NCBI GenBank assembly: GCA_035366835.1
Contig: DAOSIS010000021.1
Span: forward strand, 1 to 56,931
DNA length: 56,931 nucleotides
From: UBA6109 sp035366835
GTDB taxonomy: Bacteria; Desulfobacterota; Syntrophia; Syntrophales; UBA6109
Direction of reading: 5' to 3'
The position numbers and the translations under genes were made by a program. Of the stretch, positions 51,923 through 56,931 are shown in pieces; position 1 is the stretch's first letter; every line of letters starts with the position of its first letter. The notes beneath the pieces were generated by a model that did not search any database, was not told the origin of the DNA, and saw only the letters and a program-made list of their open reading frames with translations.

Positions 51923-52960
51923 GTGAAGACGCGCATCACCGAATTGTTCGGCATCTCGTACCCCATTATCCTCTCCGGAATGAGCTGGATCAGCGTTCCC
52001 AGGATGGTCGCGGCCGTGTCCGACGCCGGCGGCCTCGGCATCCTCGCCACGGGGCCGCTCGACGCCGCCCAGACGCGGGCCGCCATCCGCGAGATCCGGA
52101 GCCTCACGGACAAGCCGTTCGGCGCGAACGCCACGCTGCTCATGCCCGGCGCCGCAGAGAACGCGAAGATCCTCCTCGGGGAAGGGGTCCCCGTCATCAA
52201 TTTCGCCCTGGGGAAGGGCGACTGGCTCGTGAAGGAGGCGCACACCTACGGGGGCAAGGTGATCGCCACGGTGGTGAACGCCTATCACGCCAGACGGGCG
52301 CAGGACTACGGCACCGACGCCGTCATCGCCACCGGCCACGAGGCGGCGGCGCACGGCGAGGCCGTGACGTCGCTCGTCCTCGTCCCCAGCCTCGTCGACA
52401 TCCTCCAGATCCCCGTCATCGCCGCCGGCGGCTTCGTCGACGGGAGGGGGCTGGCGGCCGCGCTGGCTCTGGGCGCGGAAGGCGTCGCCATGGGGACGCG
52501 CTTCATGACCACGCAGGAAAGCCCGCTGCACGGCAACTTCAAGAAACTGTCCATAGAAAAAGGCGTCACCGACACGCTCTATTCGAAGCGCGTCGACGGC
52601 ATCTGCTGCCGCGTACTGAAGACGGCGGCGGCGGAGCGGGCGGTCCGCCGCGGTCTGGACTGGTTTGCAGCCTTTTCCAACTCCCGGGACATCGCGGCGC
52701 AGCTCAAGCTGCCCTACGCGAAACTGTTCCTCGGCGTCCTCGCCTCCGGCTGGAAGAACGCCGTGCAGCTCGCTTACATGGCCAACGGCTTCAAGGCCTT
52801 CAAAGTGGCGACGGAGGACGGTGACCTGGAGAAAGGGATCCTGCCGGTGGGTCAGGCAACGGGCCTGGTCCGCGACGAGCCGACGGTGAAAGAGATGATT
52901 GACCGGATGGTGTCAGAGGCAAGGCGCGTGAACGGAAAACTTTCCGGCCAGTTGGATTGA
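51923..52960 (+). CDS. Nitronate monooxygenase / FabK-like FMN flavoprotein
   Basis: A 345-residue TIM-barrel flavoprotein of the NMO/2-nitropropane dioxygenase family, which also includes the enoyl-ACP reductase FabK. GTG 51923 is chosen because GGAGGGGGAG (51908-51917) is well spaced; ATG 51905 overlaps that site. FMN-binding motifs are PIILSGMSW near the start, IPVIAAGGFVDGRG (about 162-175) and GAEGVAMGTRFM. The family signature EAGGH reads EAAAH here (about 144-148); the His is kept. Its place after hbd and an acyl-CoA dehydrogenase suggests a redox role in acyl-CoA metabolism rather than nitroalkane detoxification, but this is inference. Confidence 0.85.
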   Translation: MKTRITELFGISYPIILSGMSWISVPRMVAAVSDAGGLGILATGPLDAAQTRAAIREIRSLTDKPFGANATLLMPGAAENAKILLGEGVPVINFALGKGDWLVKEAHTYGGKVIATVVNAYHARRAQDYGTDAVIATGHEAAAHGEAVTSLVLVPSLVDILQIPVIAAGGFVDGRGLAAALALGAEGVAMGTRFMTTQESPLHGNFKKLSIEKGVTDTLYSKRVDGICCRVLKTAAAERAVRRGLDWFAAFSNSRDIAAQLKLPYAKLFLGVLASGWKNAVQLAYMANGFKAFKVATEDGDLEKGILPVGQATGLVRDEPTVKEMIDRMVSEARRVNGKLSGQLD

Positions 52961-53081
52961 TGCCCGGCTGGATTTTAGCAAAGACGTCCTTCCCGGGGCT
53001 CAGGAATCTTTTTCGACCCTGAACGTACGGTCAGGGAAGTATTCTGTGGGATCGTGAGCGGGCTGACTTGACAGATATGAA

Positions 53082-53110
53082 CAATACCCGCAAATTTGTT
53101 GCGGGTATTG
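53082..53110. repeat. Perfect 12-bp inverted repeat next to the gap
   Basis: CAATACCCGCAA (53082-53093) and TTGCGGGTATTG (53099-53110) around ATTTG. A TTGACA ends 8 nt upstream, so the palindrome would cover the -10 region of a rightward promoter, as an operator might. A terminator is unlikely because no T-tract follows. Confidence 0.6.
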
Positions 53111-53140
53111 CATGTAAATGTCAAGTGCAGGACGTAACCT

Positions 53141-53240
53141 NNNNNNNNNNNNNNNNNNNNNNNNNNNNNNNNNNNNNNNNNNNNNNNNNNNNNNNNNNNN
53201 NNNNNNNNNNNNNNNNNNNNNNNNNNNNNNNNNNNNNNNN
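53141..53240. other. Scaffold gap (100 N)
   Basis: Exactly 100 undetermined bases, a conventional size for a gap of unknown length. It marks an assembly join between the rightward beta-oxidation block and the leftward acyl-CoA dehydrogenase; adjacency of the two sides is not proved by sequence. Confidence 0.99.
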
Positions 53241-53305
53241 CCCCTGAACCAAGCTTCCAGCCCCCTATGGAAAGACGTCCCTCTCCTTTTTCTTTCCTGT
53301 TCCCG

Positions 53306-54571
53306 CTACCAGCCTTTGGTCCACATCTCCTCGTCCTCGTAAACCTTCTCGTCCGCCTGGTCCGCCTGGTCGGCGTCCGCCTCGATCCGGCGGCCCGCAT
53401 TCGGATCCTTGAGGACTTCCCGGTAGTACTCGTGCTGGATGAGGAGGTTCATGATTTCGTTGGTCCCGGTCCAGATCTGGGTGAGGCGCGTGTCGCGCAC
53501 CATCTTCTCGATGGGGTAGACGTTGGTGTAGCCGATGCCGCCGACGATCTGCATGGCGAGGTTGCAGACATTCCAGGCCGTGTCGGTCGCGAACTTTTTC
53601 GCCTCGCTGACGAGCCTGCGGGCTGAAGGAAGGCCCGCGTCCACGCCTTTGCCGGCCGCGATGGTCAAAGCCCGGGCCGCGTCCAGCTGCGTGATGGCGT
53701 CGGCCACTTTGAAGCTCACGCCCTCGAAGGAGCGGATTTTTTGGCCGAAGGCCTTGCGGCGGTCGCTGTACCGGACGGCGACCTCCAGGGCGGCCCGGCC
53801 CATGCCGAGTGACCCTCCCGCGGAGGTCAGGCGCTCGGGCACCATCATGGTGTTGAAGATCGCGGCGCCCGTGTTGATCTCGCCGATCAGATTGGCGCGC
53901 GGTACCTTGACGTCCCGGAAGACAAGTCTTCCCGTGCCGCCGCCGCGCGTCCCCATGAGCTTGTACAGATACTTGACCTCGACGCCCGGCCGGTCGCCCT
54001 CGACGAGCAGAAGGCTGATGCGCTCGTGCGGTTTCCCTTCGGGATTCGTGTTGCAGTAGACGATGAAGAAGTCCGCGCCGTCCGCCGCCACGACGAAGCG
54101 CTTCTGGCCGCGCACGACGAAGGTATCGCCCTGGAGGTCAGCGCGGGTCGTGGCGCCGAAGAAGTCCGATCCGCCGCGTGGTTCCGTGAGCGCTTCCGCG
54201 GAAACGAGATCGCCGCGAAGCAGGGGCTGGAGGAATTTTTCCTTCTGCTCCCGGCTTCCGTAGGAAACGAGGGCCTGTCCGACGATCGAGGGCATGGAGA
54301 ATGCGCAGCCCAGCGCCGTTCCCAGGGCGCCGATTTCCTCGAGGGCGGCGATTTCGGCTGTCCAGGAAAGGCCCCTGCCGCCGTATTCCTTCGGGAACCG
54401 CAATCCCAGAAGGTTACGGTCGCCCAGGGCCTTCACGAAATCCCGGGGATAGCGGATCTCATCCCGGTCCATCCTCCGAAGCAGGTCCGTCGAGACGTCC
54501 TGTCTCACGAACTGACGAACTTCGTCCTTCAGCGCGACTTCTTCTTTCGTCAAGAAAACGTCCGGCAGCAT
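53306..54571 (-). CDS. Acyl-CoA dehydrogenase with isovaleryl-CoA-dehydrogenase-type catalytic site
   Basis: The 421 residues start at 54571 (GGGAGG upstream on the minus strand). The fold motifs are standard: EPRGGSDFFG (about 130-139), TNEIM and the helical C-terminal domain. At the usual catalytic position the sequence reads IWTGTNE, so Thr368 replaces Glu. A Glu is found instead at 246 in VPERLTSAGG, which aligns with the catalytic Glu254 region of isovaleryl-CoA dehydrogenase (LERLVLAGG). The enzyme is therefore probably active with a relocated base, a pattern seen in branched-chain and long-chain enzymes. An acidic 25-residue tail (EADADQADQADE) is unusual. Substrate unknown. Confidence 0.9.
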   Translation of the reverse strand: MLPDVFLTKEEVALKDEVRQFVRQDVSTDLLRRMDRDEIRYPRDFVKALGDRNLLGLRFPKEYGGRGLSWTAEIAALEEIGALGTALGCAFSMPSIVGQALVSYGSREQKEKFLQPLLRGDLVSAEALTEPRGGSDFFGATTRADLQGDTFVVRGQKRFVVAADGADFFIVYCNTNPEGKPHERISLLLVEGDRPGVEVKYLYKLMGTRGGGTGRLVFRDVKVPRANLIGEINTGAAIFNTMMVPERLTSAGGSLGMGRAALEVAVRYSDRRKAFGQKIRSFEGVSFKVADAITQLDAARALTIAAGKGVDAGLPSARRLVSEAKKFATDTAWNVCNLAMQIVGGIGYTNVYPIEKMVRDTRLTQIWTGTNEIMNLLIQHEYYREVLKDPNAGRRIEADADQADQADEKVYEDEEMWTKGW

Positions 54572-54667
54572 GGTTTCCTCCCTTTCTGCAATGGTTCAGC
54601 GGCAGGCGTTGGTGGATGAAGGTCCGTGAGACGGCCGGTGCGGTCCGGGCAGCGAGCGGCGCGAAGA

Positions 54668-55327
54668 TCAGCGTCCGTCGGCGGCGGCGCGCATGGCGGA
54701 GATCGTTTCCCGATAGTTCCGGCTCCCGAACACGGCGGCCCCGGCGACCAGGACATCGGCGCCGGCTTCGGCGACGGACCGGGCGTTTTCCAGCGTGATG
54801 CCCCCGTCCACCTCCACGAGCACGTGCGGTGCGACCGACTTCCTCAGTTCGCTTGCCCGGCGGATCTTGGGCAGGACGCTTCCGATGAAGGACTGCCCGC
54901 CGAATCCCGGGTTGACGCTCATGACGAGCAGAAGATCGATGTCCGGCAGGATGGGTTCGATCTGCACGAGGGGCGTCGCCGGATTGAGCGACACGCCGGC
55001 CCTGGCGCCCGCCTCGCGGATCTGCGTCACGATGCGGTGCAAATGGCTGCATGTCTCCACATGGACGGTGATGACATCGCTTCCCGCCTTCGCGAAGGTC
55101 TCGACCCAGCGCTCGGGGTTCTCGATCATCAGGTGCACGTCGAAGGGCAGCTTCGTGACCTTGCGCAGCGACGAGACAACGGAGGGACCGATCGTGATGT
55201 TCGGGACGAAACGGCCGTCCATCACATCGACGTGGATCCAGTCGGCGCCGGCCTTCTCGACGGCGGAGATTTCCTCCGCGAGCCTGCCGAAATCAGCCGA
55301 GAGGATGGAGGGGGCGATCTTTTTCAT
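54668..55327 (-). CDS. rpe: Ribulose-phosphate 3-epimerase
   Basis: Interconverts ribulose 5-phosphate and xylulose 5-phosphate in the non-oxidative pentose phosphate pathway. It is 219 residues, a normal length. TIM-barrel motifs are complete: IAPSILSADFGRL with the substrate Ser, HVDVMDGRFVPNITIG with metal His and catalytic Asp (about 32-47), DVHLMI with metal His, MSVNPGFGGQSF (about 136-147) and EVDGGI with catalytic Asp. It is divergent from waaA and 96 bp upstream of the minus-strand acyl-CoA dehydrogenase. Confidence 0.96.
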   Translation of the reverse strand: MKKIAPSILSADFGRLAEEISAVEKAGADWIHVDVMDGRFVPNITIGPSVVSSLRKVTKLPFDVHLMIENPERWVETFAKAGSDVITVHVETCSHLHRIVTQIREAGARAGVSLNPATPLVQIEPILPDIDLLLVMSVNPGFGGQSFIGSVLPKIRRASELRKSVAPHVLVEVDGGITLENARSVAEAGADVLVAGAAVFGSRNYRETISAMRAAADGR

Positions 55328-55381
55328 GGGTGGAAATGCAAATACACCATCGCTCCCGGAGCGTCAAGCGGGAAAACCTCC

Positions 55382-55410
55382 TTGACAGTCCGCGGAAAAA
55401 TCCGGAGAAT
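55382..55410 (+). promoter_or_regulatory. Predicted promoter of waaA
   Basis: TTGACA (55382-55387), a 17-nt spacer and GAGAAT (55405-55410). The predicted start (about 55417) coincides with the waaA ATG at 55418, so either the mRNA is nearly leaderless or this is not the main promoter. GGAG at 55403-55406 could serve as ribosome site for a longer transcript. Confidence 0.4.
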
Positions 55411-55417
55411 CGCCGCC

Positions 55418-56716
55418 ATGATTGCGCTGTACAACGTCCTTCTTGCGCTTGCCGCCCCGTTCCTGGCGACCTATTACGGCGGCAAGATGCTGCTCACGGG
55501 GAAATACCGCCGCAGCATCGGGCCGAAGTTGGGCGCCCTCTCGCCGGACCGGGTCGCCGCCATGACCGGTTCTCCCCGCATCTGGGTGCACGCCGTATCG
55601 GTGGGCGAGGTGACGGCGGCCGCCCCCATCGTCGCCGCGTTGCGGGCTTCGTACCCCGGGGCGTGCATCGTGCTTTCCACCAGCACGGAGACGGGCCAGG
55701 AAATGGCCGCCAAGGTCGTTCCCGAGGCGTCCGGCATCATCTATTACCCTCTCGATCTGCCGTGGGTCATCCGCAAGGTCATCGGCGTCGTGAACCCGGA
55801 CGTCTTCGCCGCCGTGGAGACGGAGCTCTGGCCGAACTTCATCCGCGCCTGTAGGACGCGGGGCATACCGCTCGTCCTGGTGAACGGCCGGATCTCGGGG
55901 CGCTCCTTCCGGCGCTACCGGGCGACGCGGTTCTTCTGGCGGGGAATGCTCGCTGCCTTCTCGGAGGCCGGCATGATCTCCCGTCTCGATGCCGAGCGCA
56001 TCGGCGAAATCGGCTTGGATCCGGTGCGGATCGGCATTCTGGGGAACGCCAAGTACGACGGTCTCGCCGCACGCGTGTCAGCGGACCTCGGGGACAGCAC
56101 GAGGGAGCGGCTGAACGTCGCCGACGGCGAGCGCTTCTTCGTCGCGGGCAGCACCCATCCGGGAGAGGAACGGATCGTCCTCGACGTCTTCCACGGACTT
56201 CTGGCATCGCATCCCGAGTTCCGCCTGGCCCTGATTCCCCGTCACGTCGACCGGGCGCCGGAGGTCCTGGACATCGTCCGCCGAGCCGGCTTTGAAGACG
56301 TTCTGACCATGAAGGAAATTGCCGCCGGCCGCCGGCGGAAGGGGGAGCGGGTGGTCGTGGTCGATGTGATCGGCGAACTCTTCAAGATCTACTCGCTGGC
56401 GGAGATCGTCTTCTGCGGCGGCAGTCTCGTCCCCAAAGGCGGCCAGAACATCCTGGAAGCGGCCGCCTGGGGAAAGGTCGTCCTGTACGGCCCGCACATG
56501 GACGACTTCCTGTCCGAGAAGGACCTGCTGGAGGAAGCAGGAGCGGGGTTTACCATCGGAAGCGAGGCGGAGATGCTGGGGCGGATCGAGTCGCTGCTGG
56601 CCGATCCGCTTGAACTTCGGCGGCGAGGGGCCGAGGGAGCCCGCGTCGTTGCAGCGAACCAGGGCGCCGCCGGACGGTACGCGGAGCTAATCGTACGCAA
56701 CCTGAAGAAAGGCTGA
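55418..56716 (+). CDS. waaA: 3-deoxy-D-manno-octulosonic acid (Kdo) transferase
   Basis: Membrane-associated GT30 glycosyltransferase that adds Kdo from CMP-Kdo to lipid IVA, so the cell makes lipopolysaccharide and is Gram-negative. The 432 residues have an N-terminal membrane anchor (about 1-25), the acceptor-side motif VHAVSVGEVTAAAP with the catalytic Glu (about 60), ETELWPNFI (about 133), and the CMP-Kdo-binding GGSLVPKGGQNILEAAAWGK in the second Rossmann domain. Whether it adds one or two Kdo residues cannot be told. No other LPS gene lies in the window. Confidence 0.93.
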   Translation: MIALYNVLLALAAPFLATYYGGKMLLTGKYRRSIGPKLGALSPDRVAAMTGSPRIWVHAVSVGEVTAAAPIVAALRASYPGACIVLSTSTETGQEMAAKVVPEASGIIYYPLDLPWVIRKVIGVVNPDVFAAVETELWPNFIRACRTRGIPLVLVNGRISGRSFRRYRATRFFWRGMLAAFSEAGMISRLDAERIGEIGLDPVRIGILGNAKYDGLAARVSADLGDSTRERLNVADGERFFVAGSTHPGEERIVLDVFHGLLASHPEFRLALIPRHVDRAPEVLDIVRRAGFEDVLTMKEIAAGRRRKGERVVVVDVIGELFKIYSLAEIVFCGGSLVPKGGQNILEAAAWGKVVLYGPHMDDFLSEKDLLEEAGAGFTIGSEAEMLGRIESLLADPLELRRRGAEGARVVAANQGAAGRYAELIVRNLKKG

Positions 56717-56792
56717 CAGACTGCTGAATCCGACGGCGAACTCAGTTCCCCCGATGCGGCTCCACTTTGTTGTCATTCACCCTTTCCCTCTT

Positions 56793-56888
56793 GTCATTCC
56801 CGCGGAAGCGGGAATCCAGGGTCGTTGGGTTTGCCTGCGCGCCGGGTGCGCAACCAGAGCGCTGGGTCCCCGCGTGCGCGGGGACGAC
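56793..56888. repeat. Palindromic intergenic repeat, copy 2
   Basis: Starts GTCATTCCCGC (56793-), with inner arms ATTCCCGC / GCGGGAAT (56796-56815), and ends with TCCCCGCG / CGCGGGGA and GACGAC. Like the element at 48487, it consists of an end hairpin with GTCATTCC and GGAATCCAG wording, a spacer, and a second hairpin in inverted orientation. It is probably a member of a dispersed, non-coding repeat family. Confidence 0.65.
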
Positions 56889-56931
56889 AGATGGGGGCAC
56901 GGGTAACGGCGGAAGATTCGCTGATTTTGTC

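Larger units (their letters stand above)
52961..53305. other. 345-bp spacer holding a palindrome and the scaffold gap
   Basis: No gene is supported. It contains a TTGACA at 53068-53073, the perfect palindrome at 53082-53110, and 100 N (53141-53240). The true distance between the flanking genes, and any gene inside the gap, are unknown. Confidence 0.8.

Noticed and set aside
53306..54571. Inactive acyl-CoA dehydrogenase because the usual catalytic Glu is Thr
   Set aside because: A Glu is present at the alternative isovaleryl-CoA-dehydrogenase position (Glu246), so activity is likely.

Overview
The window is 56.9 kb of high-GC bacterial chromosome, almost entirely single-copy housekeeping and cell-surface genes, with one 100-N scaffold gap at 53141-53240. 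Gene content and order suggest an anaerobic Desulfobacterota (deltaproteobacterial) organism, plausibly a syntrophic fatty- or aromatic-acid degrader of the Syntrophales type. The reasons are a selA gene, a DUF39 homocysteine-biosynthesis gene, PilMNOPQ and FimT/PilVWX/PilY1 pilus genes, two acyl-CoA dehydrogenases with a 3-hydroxyacyl-CoA dehydrogenase, and the run rimP-nusA-infB-DUF503-rbfA-nrnA-truB-rpsO-pnp-M16 peptidase-dut. The lineage is inferred from gene content only. I saw no transposase, phage gene, integrase or CRISPR array.

Layout. 1-6.0 kb: the end of an unidentified gene, a small exported or membrane protein, def (minus strand), a HemN-like radical SAM gene, selA, rluD and pgeF. 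6.0-12.7 kb: rho, rpmE, prfA, prmC, murA, hisD. prmC modifies the GGQ glutamine of the release factor encoded just before it. 12.8-24.5 kb: tRNA-Gly(CCC), a strong terminator or attenuator hairpin, then the long translation and RNA-decay operon from rimP to dut. 24.5-30.7 kb: the DUF39 gene, ftsB and pilMNOPQ, closed by a textbook terminator; pilM carries an in-frame amber codon. 30.8-36.2 kb: a TPR protein, an M24 peptidase, gcvH with a LipM-like lipoate/octanoate transferase, hisC, a structured terminator, and carA. 36.3-42.2 kb: carB, rpsU, a LOG-family protein and an unusually long holA. 42.2-48.7 kb: a divergent Crp/Fnr-family regulator and the minor-pilin operon fimT-pilV-pilW-pilX-pilY1. 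48.7-56.9 kb: an NYN-domain nuclease, a beta-oxidation block (hbd, acyl-CoA dehydrogenase, nitronate-monooxygenase-like flavoprotein), the gap, a second acyl-CoA dehydrogenase and rpe (both minus strand), waaA, and a palindromic intergenic repeat.

Most notable observations. (1) The carA product keeps the CarA fold motifs but has lost all three glutaminase catalytic residues (Cys to Ser, His to Leu, Glu to Thr), which predicts an ammonia-dependent carbamoyl-phosphate synthetase, a bacterial parallel to animal CPS I. (2) Three alternating Crp/Fnr-type half-sites lie between the Crp-like gene and the pilin operon, one pair centred about 63 bp upstream of the predicted start site. (3) PilQ appears to lack the N1 ring domain. 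(4) pilM is split by a single TAG. (5) The PilY1 von Willebrand domain carries a large Cys-rich, possibly calcium-binding insertion. No wholly new multigene system is evident; the carA/carB pair is the best candidate for undescribed biology.
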